Origin: RHKX01 sp046330415
GTDB lineage: Bacteria > Actinomycetota > Thermoleophilia > Solirubrobacterales > 70-9
Assembly: GCA_046330415.1 (NCBI GenBank)
Contig: JAXLSW010000010.1
Location: forward strand, 147,634-211,633
Length of the DNA: 64,000 nucleotides
Reading direction: 5' to 3'
Shown here: positions 24,664-33,997 of the stretch, in pieces
Layout of the letters: each line of letters begins with the position of its first letter
Position numbering within the stretch: position 1 is the stretch's first letter
The notes under the pieces: model-generated
Told to the model about the DNA's origin: nothing
What the model saw: only the letters and a program-made list of their open reading frames with translations
Databases searched by the model: none
Program-made: the position numbers and the translations under genes

Positions 24664-27407
24664 GTGGCGCAGGGATCGATGCTCGAGCGGGAGGGCGAGG
24701 TGGCGAGGATCGGCGCCGTCCTCGACGAGGCGGTGGCCGGCCGCGGCTCCCTGATGGTCGCCGAGGGCCCCGCCGGGATCGGCAAGTCGACGCTGCTCGA
24801 GGCTGCGGTGCAGATGGCCGCCGATCGGGGGATGGGGGTGCTGCGGGCGCGTGGGGGGGTGCTCGAGCAGCGGGTCGAGTTCGGGATCGTCCGCCAGCTC
24901 GTCGAGCGCGAGGTCGTCCGCGCCGCGCCCGCCCAACGCGAGCGACTGCTCGGCCTGGCGTCGCCGGCTGGCGGTGCCGGGGGGACGTAGAGGCCTGGTG
25001 CGACTGGGCTCGGCCGATCCCCTCGCCGGCGACCTTCACGGGCTGCAACGGCAATGCGGAACTTGGCGCGGAGGAACGTCGCCCTGCTCGCGGGCTCGAC
25101 GACGCAATGCGGGGATGCAATGCTGCGTGCGGGCGGCCATCAGCCAACTGGCTCGGCGGCCTGCTCGGCGGCGATGCTCGTCTGCAGGTGCCATTGGAGG
25201 CGAGCTGGGCAGGTGTTGCCGAGATGCTGCAGCCTGCTGGATCCAGCACTTGCGCCCTGGAACTGCTCAGCCGGAGCGCAACTGCTGGGCTTCTGCTCGA
25301 TGTTCGGGACTGCTCCGGAGAGGATTCCGTCGACTCCTGCTTCGGCAGCGGCGGCATCCTTCTGGCCTGATCGAGCTGCTGGACGAGTTCGCCGCCGAGA
25401 GTACCGGCGAGCTGCTGGCGGGAGCGGGTCGGCGGGGCCTGATCGCCGGCGGCAGCAGGCGCTCCTGCTGCTCGGCCTGGCCGCCTGGGGCCGGCCTGAC
25501 GCGGTCGCCGAGGCGCTGGCGACGCTCGGCGGCGAGGGCGAGCTGCGCCACGTCGCCGCCATCGCGGATCTCGACGCCGAGGAAGCCGCAGCCGCGGCGG
25601 ACCGGCTCGCGGCGGCGAAGATCTCGTCGCCGGACGGCCGCTGCGCATCGCCCATCCGCTCGTCTGGGCCGCGATCGCCGAGCAGCGCTCTCCTCCGAGC
25701 GAGCGGCCGCGCACCGCTGCGCGATCGCCGTGCTGCGGGCGGATGGCGCGGGCGATGACGCGCTGATCCCGCACGCGCTCGAGGCCGAGCCGTCCGGCGA
25801 CGAGGAGCTGGTCGCGCTGCTGCGGCGCAGCGGGCGGCGTGCGCTCCTCACGGGTTCTCCGGAGAGCGCGGCAGTGCAGCTGGAGGCGGGCGGTCGCCGA
25901 GCCGCCGCCCGAGGCCGAGCGTGGAGAGCTCCTCGCCGAGCTCGGCCGGGCCGAGGTCCGAGCGGGCGAGTTCGGCGAGGGGATCAGCCACCTCGACGGA
26001 GCGTTGCGACTGCTCGGTCCCGAGCGCGCCGCAGGGGCGCATCGCGATCGCGTCTACGCGGCCTTCGCCCGGCGGGGATGGACGCTGCGCAGGGTGCGGT
26101 CCGGGAAGCGCTTGCGGCGATCGGCGACGACGCCGGTGACGCCGGCCTGCCCCTGTGCCGATCTCGCGCTGCTCGCCTGGCTCTCGGGGTCTGACCACGG
26201 GCTCGATCTCGAACGCCATGGAGAGCTCGCCGGTGCAACGACCGCCGAGCGGACCGTGCTGGCGATCCGCGCCCAGGAGGCTCACTCGAGCGGCGACGAC
26301 CCCGACGCCGCGGTGATGCTCGCCGAGCGCGCGCTCGGGGGCGGGCGGCTGATCGCCGAGGACACCGCGGAGGCCCTCTCCTGGTTCATGGCGCTCTACG
26401 CGCTGCTCAGTTGCGAGGCGCACGACGCCGCCTCGCGCGACCATCGCCGACGCCCTCGCCGACGCGGGCCGCCGCGGCTCGGCCTTCGCCCACTGCGGCG
26501 CGCTCGGGGCCCGCGCCGTGCTCGCGCTCAACGAGGGCCGCCCATGACGCTGAGGCGGACGCCCGAGAGGCCGCCGCGGAGGAGGGATCCCTCCGGTGAT
26601 GGCACCGGTCAGCTTCATCTCGTCCTCGCCCTCACCGACCAGGGGGAGATCGAGGACGCCGCCGCCGAGCTCGAGGCCGCGGGTCTCGCGACCGGGCCCG
26701 GCGGGCCGACGGTGATGCGGTGGATGCCGTGGGCCCGCGCTCGCCTGCGGGAAGCCCAGGGGGACGACGCCGGCGTCCGCGAGGCCGTCACCGCGCTTGC
26801 GGCCGACGACGCCGAGGGCAAGCCGCGCGCGCTCGCCTGGCGAGCCCTGCTGGCCCGATCGCTGAGCGCGCGAGAGCCCGCCGAGGCGACGACCCTCGCC
26901 GCCGAGCATCACGCGTGGGCGTCCCGCTGGGGGACGTCCGGCCGCGCTCGGTGTCGCCGAGCGCGCGGTCGCGTTGACGGCGACCGGGACCGAGCGCGCG
27001 GATCGGCTCGAGGGGGCGGTTCACCCTGCCGCTCCTCGCTGCGCACCGAGGAGGCTCGGGCGCGGCTGGACCTCGGCGTCGCCCTCCTGCGCGCCGGTCG
27101 CCGTCGCGAGGGACGGGGATGCGCTCGAACCCGCGCTCGAGGCCGCCCTGGCCTGCGGAGCGCGCCACGTCGTCTGGGCCGCGGCCGAGGAGCCCGAGGG
27201 CCGCCGGGGCTTCGCCGCGGTGGATCTCCTTCGACGAGCTGACGGCCTCCGAGCGCCGCGTCGCCGAGCGGGCCGCGGCGGGAAGCACTGCCAACCGCGA
27301 GATCGCCGCGGAGCTGTTCGTCACCCCCAAGACGGTCGAGAACCACCTCACCCGCGCCTACGCCAGCTCGGCGTCAGCCCCGGACGGAGCTGGCCGGCGC
27401 CCTCTGA
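24664..27407 (+). pseudogene. Large LuxR-family (LAL type) ATPase regulator, many frameshifts
   Basis: Remnants of an about 900-residue regulator. The N-terminal P-loop AAA module has EGPAGIGKSTLLEAA about 35 residues from the GTG at 24664. Middle TPR-like helical segments appear in changing frames (for example LLLGLAAWGRPDAVAEALAT and GQLHLVLALTDQGEIEDAA). The C-terminal LuxR HTH is ELTASERRVAERAAAG followed by REIAAELFVTPKTVENHLT. The HTH frame breaks again just before TGA 27407. At least eight indels are needed to restore it. 24.96-25.4 kb is the worst part, with no recognisable continuous frame. It could be truly decayed or poorly sequenced. Such regulators bind ATP and a small-molecule effector; the target is unknown. 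Confidence 0.7.
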
Positions 27408-27501
27408 GTCCAGCCGCGGCACCCACGCCGACCCCCCCAAGCCTGGAAGTCAGGGGGGTGCTCCCTCATGAGCGGGGACGCGGCGCGGCGATGGTGGGCG
27501 C

Positions 27502-27696
27502 GTGACCTCGACCACCCCGATCGCCATCGACTGCGAGCTCGACTCCCTCGAGGAGCCGATCCGCGGCCGGCTGCGAAACCGGGGCGGGCGTGAGGCCGAG
27601 TTCAGCGGCTGGATCGAGTTCTCCGCTGTCCTCATCGACCTCGCCGAGGAAGCGCAAGCCCAGAACCCAGAGCCCACCAAGGAGGGACAGCTATGA
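27502..27696 (+). CDS. Small hypothetical protein
   Basis: Protein of 64 residues, acidic, beginning at GTG 27502. It contains LEEPIRGRLRNRGGREAEF followed by SGWIEFSAVLIDLAEEA. The pattern (small polar strand region, Phe-Ser-Gly-Trp turn, then a helix) is one I associate with short actinobacterial proteins found after LuxR-type regulators; I know no function. Its stop overlaps the start of the collagen-like gene (ATGA), so the two are coupled. Confidence 0.55.
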   Translation: MTSTTPIAIDCELDSLEEPIRGRLRNRGGREAEFSGWIEFSAVLIDLAEEAQAQNPEPTKEGQL

Positions 27697-28295
27697 ACAC
27701 CACCGGAAACCGGCGTCTCGGCGGCGCCCAGATGATCGTCGCCTGCGTCGCGCTGTTCGTCGCGCTCGGCGGCACCGCGGTCGCCGCGAAGGACCTGATC
27801 ACCGGCAAGGAGATCGCCAAGAGCACGATCACGAGCAAGAACGTCAAGAACGGGACGCTGAAGACGGGCGATCTGAGCAAGAAGACGGTCGACTCGCTGC
27901 AGGGTCAGAAGGGCGAGAAGGGGCCGCAGGGGCCGGCCGGCGCCAACGGGATCGTCACCCCGGTCAGCGGCTTCGACGCCTCCGAGAACGTCCCCGCCAA
28001 CCAGGTGCGCAACGTGGTCACCCTCAACGTCGCCGCGGGCAGCTACGTGGTCACCGCGAAGACGAACCTGTTCTCGACCGGCACCGATGGATTCGGCTGC
28101 AACATCGAGGCCAACGACGCGACCCTCGAGTCCTCGGGGATGACCTGGGAGCCGTCGGCGAACAACCTCCACCTGCCGGTGATGACGCAGGGCATCGCTC
28201 CGGCCGGGACAACGAAGATCGAGCTCGCCTGCGGTTCGGCTGGTGATACGACGTCCGCCTCCGGCTCGAGCCTGATCGCGATCCCGGTCGGCTGA
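27693..28295 (+). CDS. Secreted collagen-like protein
   Basis: Protein of 200 residues. An N-terminal signal or anchor (MIVACVALFVALGGTAVA) precedes a Lys/Thr/Gly-rich stalk with short repeats (TSKNVKNGTLKTGDLSKKTV), a short collagen-type Gly-X-Y run (GQKGEKGPQGPAGANG, residues about 71-86) and a beta-rich C-terminal head. This architecture is common in Thermoleophilia and related actinobacteria and is presumed to be a surface or spore-like exosporium-type protein; the function is unknown. A strong hairpin follows the stop. Confidence 0.72.
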   Translation: MNTTGNRRLGGAQMIVACVALFVALGGTAVAAKDLITGKEIAKSTITSKNVKNGTLKTGDLSKKTVDSLQGQKGEKGPQGPAGANGIVTPVSGFDASENVPANQVRNVVTLNVAAGSYVVTAKTNLFSTGTDGFGCNIEANDATLESSGMTWEPSANNLHLPVMTQGIAPAGTTKIELACGSAGDTTSASGSSLIAIPVG

Positions 28296-28324
28296 CCCCG
28301 GGGAGGGCGCCGGAACGTCGGCGC

Positions 28325-28366
28325 GACACGCGCGGGGCCGCTCTCGGGGCGGCCCCGCGGTGTGTC
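28325..28366. terminator. Strong GC hairpin, probable terminator or attenuator
   Basis: Perfect 11-base stem CGCGGGGCCGC / GCGGCCCCGCG around a 7-base loop, extended by GACAC/GTGTC after a small bulge. It lacks a U-tract. It lies between the collagen-like gene and the molybdate-regulator gene, ending 11 bases before the latter's ATG. Confidence 0.55.
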
Positions 28367-28377
28367 ATGCTGCGCCC

Positions 28378-28776
28378 ATGGCAGACGATCTCAGCCTCGG
28401 TGAGGCGGCCAAGCAGCTTGGGGTCAGCGTCGACACGCTGCGCCGCTGGGATTCCTCCGGGAAGCTCGAGACCACTCGCGACGAGGGCGACCGCCGCCGT
28501 GTCCCCGTGAGCGAGGTCGAGCGACTGCGCCCGGCGCCCGAGCGCCACCGCACCGGCGACACCTTCTCCGCCCGCAACCGCTTCGCGGGCAAGGTCGTCT
28601 CCGTGGAGTCGGACGGCGTCATGGCCCTGGTCGAGATCGAGGCCGGGCCGCACCGGATCACGGCGGCGATCACCCGCGATGCCGTCGAGGAGCTGGGGCT
28701 CGTCGAGGGCGTCGAGGCGGTGGCGACCGTGAAGGCGACCTCGGTCATGGTGGCGCGGGAGCGCAGCGATGGCTGA
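28378..28776 (+). CDS. HTH (MerR/excisionase-like) plus TOBE domain molybdate-responsive regulator
   Basis: Protein of 132 residues. Residues 5-45 form a helix-turn-helix of the MerR/excisionase type (LSLGEAAKQLGVSVDTLRRW). Residues about 60-128 form a TOBE/Mop molbindin domain (SARNRFAGKVVSVESDGVMA, ending TVKATSVMVARE), which binds molybdate or tungstate. It probably adjusts molybdenum uptake or cofactor genes to metal supply. ATG 28378 was chosen over an upstream in-frame start because the HTH begins right after it. It overlaps the DUF6457 gene. Confidence 0.85.
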   Translation: MADDLSLGEAAKQLGVSVDTLRRWDSSGKLETTRDEGDRRRVPVSEVERLRPAPERHRTGDTFSARNRFAGKVVSVESDGVMALVEIEAGPHRITAAITRDAVEELGLVEGVEAVATVKATSVMVARERSDG

Positions 28777-29005
28777 GAGCCCGAACCCGACCGCCGAGGA
28801 GTGGATCGAGGCCTTCGCCACCGCGGCCGGGGCCGATCCGCCCTCAGCCGAGCAGGTCCGCGGCCTGCTCGAGCTCGCGTCGGTGGCCGCCCACGCCTCC
28901 GAGCGCCGCGCGGCGCCGATCGCCTGCTGGATCGCGGCGAGCGCCGAGTTGCCTCCCGAGGAGGCACGCCGGATCGCTGAGGGGATCGCCCCAAGCAGCG
29001 CTTGA
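28769..29005 (+). CDS. DUF6457 domain protein
   Basis: Acidic helical protein of 78 residues: PTAEEWIEAFATAAGADPPS then ELASVAAHASERRAAPIACW. It matches DUF6457, a small domain found alone or fused to molybdopterin nucleotidyltransferases in actinobacteria. The 8-base overlap with the HTH-TOBE gene fits a role in molybdenum cofactor handling. No direct activity is known to me. Confidence 0.72.
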   Translation: MAESPNPTAEEWIEAFATAAGADPPSAEQVRGLLELASVAAHASERRAAPIACWIAASAELPPEEARRIAEGIAPSSA

Positions 29006-29045
29006 TCGGGGATCGGCCGCCAGGGCGCTCGCTAGCCTCGGGGGA

Positions 29046-30656
29046 GTGATCCGAGAGGGACTCACACGGCAGGGCAGGGTGTTGCTGTGCGCGGTGTCGC
29101 TGTGCGCGGCCCTCGCCTTCGCATCGAGCGCGTCGGCGGCTACCCGCTACGCGTCCCCGGACGGCAGCGGTTCTCCCGCTTCCTGCTCGGAGTCCGACCC
29201 CTGCGCCCTCGACGATGCCGTCGAAGGCGCGGTGCTCGCGGCCGGCGACCGGGTCGAGCTCGCGCCCGGCACCTACCAGCTGACCGACCCGCTCGAGATC
29301 GACGACGACGTCTCGGTCGGCGGGTCGGCGGATGAGCCCCCGCTGATCTTCGCGTCGACGCCGGGTGGCCCGGCGATCGATCTGAGCGCGAGCGACGGCG
29401 AGCTCCATGATGTCGCCGTGCTCCAACTCGCCTCGCAGCCGGCGCTGCGGGCCGAGCGGGGGATCGTCGATCGCGTCAACGTCTTCTCCGAGGGCCCGTC
29501 GACCTGCGAGCTCGGCGCCAACGGCGGGACGCCGCCGCTGATCCGTGACAGCGTCTGCCGCAGCGGTGCGGGCGCGGTTGGGGCCAGCGCCGTGGCGATC
29601 ACCCAATCCGGCGGCGGCTCCCGCGCGGGAGCGCTCCGCAACGTCACCGCCTGGGCGGGCGGCCGCGGTGGTGTCGGGGTCTCGGCGTCGGCATCCGGGG
29701 GCGGGAGCGCCGACATCGACGCCCGCAACGTGATCGCCTCGGGGGCCGGTGTCGACATCAGAGCAACGGCGGGCCCGGGCTCGAACGCGAACGTGACTCT
29801 CGCCACCTCCAACTTCGGCGACACCGACGAAGCGGGCAGCGGAACCGCGGTCGTCACCGCGGCCGGCAGCGGCGCCAACCAGACCGGAGAGCCGCAGTTC
29901 GTCAACGCCGACGAGGGCTTCCTCGACCAGCGGGCCGACTCGCCCACCATCGACGCCGGCTCGGCGGGAACGCTCCTCGGATCGCTCGACGTCCACGGCG
30001 CGCCTCGAGTGCAGGGGGACGCGATCGACATCGGCGCCGACGAGCACGACGGGACGGCGCCGCGGACCTCGATCGAGTCGGGCCCGCCCGCGGTGGTCAG
30101 CACCGGGAGGGTCAACTTCACCTTCCGCGCCGATGATCCCGGGGCGAGCTTCGAGTGCCGAATGGACGACGACGAGTGGGCGTCGTGCACCAGCCCCTAC
30201 ACCAGCCCCTCGCTCCTGCAGGGCGATCACGTCTTCCGGGTCCGGGGGACCGACGAGGCCGGCAACGTCGAGACGACGCCCGCGGAGCGCTACTTCAGCG
30301 TCGACAAGGTCGTGGCGGGCGCGAACGTCACCGCGCGGAGCCGCCAGCGGGTGCGCGGACGCTCCGTCTCGCTGGCCGTGAGCGTGCGCGCCTCCGAGCT
30401 CGCGGTCGTCCGCGCCGCCGGGATCGTCAAGGCGGGCAAGCACCGGCTGCGGTTCCAGAGCAGGAGCGCGACCGTGATCTCCGGGGTGAGCCGCAAGCTG
30501 GTCCTCAAGCCGCTCAAGCGCGACGCCGCGCGGCGGATCGCCAAGGCGCTGCGGCGCGGCAAGGACGTCGAGGCGGTCATCAGGGTGACCTTCACCGATC
30601 TCGTCGGTAACTCCGCGACCACGGGCGACGTCGACGTGCGGATCGGGAAGGGCTGA
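29046..30656 (+). CDS. Secreted right-handed beta-helix protein with C-terminal Ig-like module
   Basis: Protein of 536 residues beginning at GTG 29046, with a signal peptide (LLCAVSLCAALAFASSASA, cleavage about residue 32). Residues about 35-330 form a parallel beta-helix, starting with the choice-of-anchor-Q-type TRYASPDGSGSPASC and ending RVQGDAIDIGADEHDG. Residues 335-420 carry a Cys-paired module (FECRMDDDEWASCTS, FRVRGTDEAGNVE) like that in the secreted protein at 16 kb. The tail is Arg/Lys-rich. A surface protein, possibly carbohydrate-binding; the substrate is unknown. Confidence 0.75.
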   Translation: MIREGLTRQGRVLLCAVSLCAALAFASSASAATRYASPDGSGSPASCSESDPCALDDAVEGAVLAAGDRVELAPGTYQLTDPLEIDDDVSVGGSADEPPLIFASTPGGPAIDLSASDGELHDVAVLQLASQPALRAERGIVDRVNVFSEGPSTCELGANGGTPPLIRDSVCRSGAGAVGASAVAITQSGGGSRAGALRNVTAWAGGRGGVGVSASASGGGSADIDARNVIASGAGVDIRATAGPGSNANVTLATSNFGDTDEAGSGTAVVTAAGSGANQTGEPQFVNADEGFLDQRADSPTIDAGSAGTLLGSLDVHGAPRVQGDAIDIGADEHDGTAPRTSIESGPPAVVSTGRVNFTFRADDPGASFECRMDDDEWASCTSPYTSPSLLQGDHVFRVRGTDEAGNVETTPAERYFSVDKVVAGANVTARSRQRVRGRSVSLAVSVRASELAVVRAAGIVKAGKHRLRFQSRSATVISGVSRKLVLKPLKRDAARRIAKALRRGKDVEAVIRVTFTDLVGNSATTGDVDVRIGKG

Positions 30657-30662
30657 GCGGCC

Positions 30663-31425
30663 GTGCTCGACGCCGATGTGCAGCTCCTCTCGCTCGCCGC
30701 CTCCGCCGGGGTCATGTTCGTGACCTGGCTGGTCAGCCTGCGCGCCGAGGACGCCTCGCTCGCCGACATCTCGTGGGGTCTCTGCTTCGTGGCGGTCTCG
30801 TGGGTCTGCCTCCTCGTCGGCCCGGAGGCGGGCGACCGCAGCCTGCTGATCGCGGTCCTGGTCAGCCTCTGGGGCCTGCGGCTTGCCGGCTACGTCGCCT
30901 GGCGCCACGACGGCGAGGATCGCCGCTACCAGGTAGTGCAGCGGCAGGGCAGCGCGTTCGCGATCCGGAGTCTCTTCACGGTGTTCCTGCTGCAGGCGTT
31001 GATCGCCTGGGTCGTCTCGGCCCGATCCAGGTCGCCGCCACCGACGGCTCGCCGGCCGCGCTCATGCTCGCCTCATCGGCGCGGCGGTGCGCCTGCTCGG
31101 CCTCGCTCAGGAGTGGCCTACCGCCGACCTGCAGCTCGCCCGCTTCGCCGAGCCCGATTCCGGCGACAAGGTGATGACCGCGGTCGAGGGGCTGGTCGCG
31201 ACATCCCAACTACTGGCGACGCGACGTTCTTGGTGGGGCATTCTGATCGCCCTCGCGACCGGCTCAGCGCGTGGTGGACGGGCGATCGGACCGATCGTGA
31301 TGACGACCTTCCTGCTCAAGGTCTCGGCGTCGCCCTGGACCGAGAAGACGATCTCCTCGCGGCGACCCGGCTACGCCGAGTACGAGCGGACGAGCGCGTT
31401 CATCCCGCTGCCGCCGAAGCGCTGA
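30663..31425 (+). pseudogene. DUF1295 / steroid-reductase-fold membrane protein, frameshifted
   Basis: Multi-pass membrane protein of the DUF1295 family (isoprenylcysteine methyltransferase/steroid 5-alpha-reductase fold). The GTG at 30663 begins hydrophobic helices (AASAGVMFVTWLVSL, GLRLAGYVAWRHDGEDRRYQ). After about 31.02 kb the frame changes: LLGLAQEWPTADLQLARFA, then pieces of the SRHPNYWGD-type loop around 31.2 kb and SWWGILIALATGS, ending EYERTSAFIPLPPKR at 31425. At least three indels. NAD(P)H-dependent reductase activity is presumed for the family but not shown. Confidence 0.7.
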
Positions 31426-31483
31426 GCGGGCAGTTGCTAGGTTTCCGCGCACATCGAACGTCGCGCCTTGAGGAGGTCGCAAC

Positions 31484-32500
31484 TTGCAAGCTCGGCTGAT
31501 CGGACCTCGGCCGGATGGGGCGAACCTTGTGCGCCGCCTGGATGCGCGACGGGCACGAATGCGTTGTCTACGACGTCAACGCCGACGCCGTCTCGCAGCT
31601 CGCCGGTGAGGGGCGACGGGCGCTGACCTTCGCTCGCCGACTTCGTTTCCAAGCTCGACCATCGCGCGCTGCCTGGATCATGGTCCCGGTGGCCATGCAG
31701 GGGGACGCTCGACGAGCTCGGCCTATGGAAAGCGGCGACGCGATCATCGATGGCGGCAACTCCTACTACCGCGACGACATCGATCGCGCCAAGGCCCTCG
31801 AGCCGGCTGGGATCGACTACCCGGATGTCGGACCAGCGGCGGGCTCGGCCTCGAGCGCGGGGTTCTGCCTGATGATCGGCGGCTCGGACGGAGCCGTCGA
31901 GCGGCTCGACCCGGATTCAGGACGATCGCCCCGGGCGCGGACTCCGCCGAGCACCCTGGACGCAGCGGCGAGCCGCTGCTCGGCGGAGAACGGCTACCTG
32001 CATTGCGGCCCGGACTGGGGCTGGGCACTTCGTGAAGATGGTCCACAACGGCATCGAGCAGCCGATCATGGCCTCGCTGGCGGGCCTGAACGATCGCCAA
32101 CGCCGACATCGGCTCCAGGCAGATCACCGAGGTCGGCTGGTACCTGCGCCCTGCATCATCCCCGCGTACTACCCCTTCGACATCGACACGACCGAGGTCG
32201 CCGAGGTCTGGCGCCGCGGCTCGGTGATCGGCTTCCTGGCTCCTCGACCTGACCGCGGCGGCGCTGCAGGAGTCACCGACGCTCGAGGCGCGCGGGCGGT
32301 CGCGTCTCCGACTCCGGCGAGCTGCCGCTGGACGGTACGCCGCGATCGACGAGGGAGTTCCGGCTCCGGTCCTGACGACCGCGCTCTACGAACGGGTTCG
32401 CTTCGCGGGGCGAGGATGAGTTCGCCAACAAGCTGCTCTCGGCGATGCGCAAGCAGTTCGGCGGCCACGACGAGAAGCCCGCGGCCGAGGGCGCGAGCCG
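31484..32500 (+). pseudogene. gnd: 6-phosphogluconate dehydrogenase (decarboxylating), frameshifted
   Basis: Oxidative pentose phosphate enzyme: 6-phosphogluconate + NAD(P)+ to ribulose 5-phosphate + CO2. Ordered pieces are RDGHECVVYDVNADAV, AAWIMVPVAM, ESGDAIIDGGNSYYRDDI, GFCLMIGGSDGAVERLDP, ENGYLHCGP, VKMVHNGIE and the C-terminal YYPFDIDTTEVAEVWRRGSV, then EFANKLLSAMRKQFGGHDEK. A GAGGAGG Shine-Dalgarno at 31470 precedes a TTG at 31484 where an ATG would be expected. Many small indels break the frame, and the stop codon before zwf is lost. As written it is not translatable, which is implausible for a gene heading a pentose phosphate operon, so error is likely. Confidence 0.8.
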
Positions 32501-32501
32501 G

Positions 32502-33997
32502 ATGGTTCACACCACGACCACCGTCGCCCCGTCGCCGGCCGGGGGACTGATCGCACCCGAGGAGCGGCCCGAGGACCACGTCATCGTCCTCTTCGGGGCC
32601 CGGGTGACCTCGCCGCACGCAGCCGTTGCCCGGCTTCTTCCACCTCGACAAGGCGGGGCTGCTCCCTGAGCCGCTACCGGATCGTCGGGAACGCCGACAC
32701 CACCGAGCATGACACCGGCCGACGCTTCCGCGACTACGTCCGCGAGGCGCTCGCCGAGTTCAGCCGCATCCCGGTCTCCGACGAGGACTTCGAGGCGTTC
32801 GCCGACAAGATCACCTACGTGGTGCCGCTCGAGGCGGGTCCCGAGGCATTGCGCGACGCGGTCGAGAAGGCGCAGCGCTCCATCAACGGCGGCAGGCTCA
32901 TGCACTACCTGGCGGTGCCGCCGAAGGCGTTCAGCGGGATCGTGACGATGCTCGGCCGCCTCGGGCTCACCGGCGAGGAGTCGCGAGTGATCCTCGAGAA
33001 GCCGTTCGGTCACGACCACGACTCGGCGGTTGCCTTGAACGAGACCCTGCACGCCGAGTTCAACGACGATCAGATCTTCCGGATCGATCACTTCCTCGGC
33101 AAGGAGGCGGTGCAGAACATCCTCGCGCTGCGCTTCGCGAACGGTCTCTACGAGCCGCTGTGGAACCGCAACAACGTCGAGTTCGTCCAGATCGACGTAC
33201 CGGAGACGCTGACCGTCGGGACTCGCTCCGGCTTCTACGAGGGAACCGGGGCCTATCGCGACATGGTCGTCACCCACCTGCTGCAGCTCCTCAGCTTCAT
33301 CGCGATGGAGCCGCCTTCAGCGTTGAACGCGAAGGCGTTGCGGGCGGAGAAGGACAAGGTCATGCAGGCCTACCGGATGATCTCCCCGGAGAGGGTCGTG
33401 CGCGGCCAGTACGAGGGCTACCGCTCCGAGCCCGGGGTCGCTCCCAACTCCGACACCGAGACGTTCGTCGCCATCGAGGTCGAGATCGACAACTGGCGCT
33501 GGGCGGGGGTCCCGTTCTACCTGCGGACGGGCAAGGCGATGCCGGAGTCACGCCACCTCGTCGCGCTCGACTTCCGCGAGCCGCCGATGATGATGTTCCC
33601 GAACGAGGTCCAGCATCAGGGGGCCAACCAGCTCGTCTTCGAGCTCTCCGAGCCCGGCTCGATCACGGCGGACTTCCAGGCGAAGGTGCCCGGCCCGACC
33701 ATGGAGCTCGGCCCGGCGCGGATGGTCTTCGAGTACGACCAGTCGTTCTGCGCCGACAACCAGCTCGAGGCCTACGAGCGGTTGATCCACGACGCGATGG
33801 TCGGCGACGGCACGCTGTTCACAAGCTCGGAGGGGATCGAGCGACTGTGGTCGATCAGCTCCGACCTGCTGCAGCATCCGCCCGAGCTGCAGGAGTACAA
33901 GCAGGGCTCGTGGGGGCCGGCAGCGGCCGACGAGTTGATCTCGCCCTGGCGCTGGCGCCTGCCCGAGGCGAATCCCAACCCAGGAGGAGACAGATGA
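32502..33997 (+). CDS. zwf: Glucose-6-phosphate 1-dehydrogenase, indels in N-terminal nucleotide-binding loop
   Basis: First oxidative pentose phosphate enzyme, glucose 6-phosphate + NAD(P)+ to 6-phosphogluconolactone. ATG 32502 begins MVHTTTTVAPSP, then EDHVIVLFGA. The GATGDLARRKLLP loop is garbled by indels at 32.60-32.70 kb. From about 32.75 kb the frame is clean: VILEKPFGHD, the substrate motif RIDHFLGKEAVQN, VPFYLRTGKAMP and the end GSWGPAAADELI. The stop overlaps the transaldolase start (ATGA). Full length would be about 498 residues, normal for the family. Confidence 0.9.

Noticed and set aside
28365..30908. 847-codon minus-strand open frame
   Set aside because: Covers four well-supported plus-strand genes and shows no recognisable domains.
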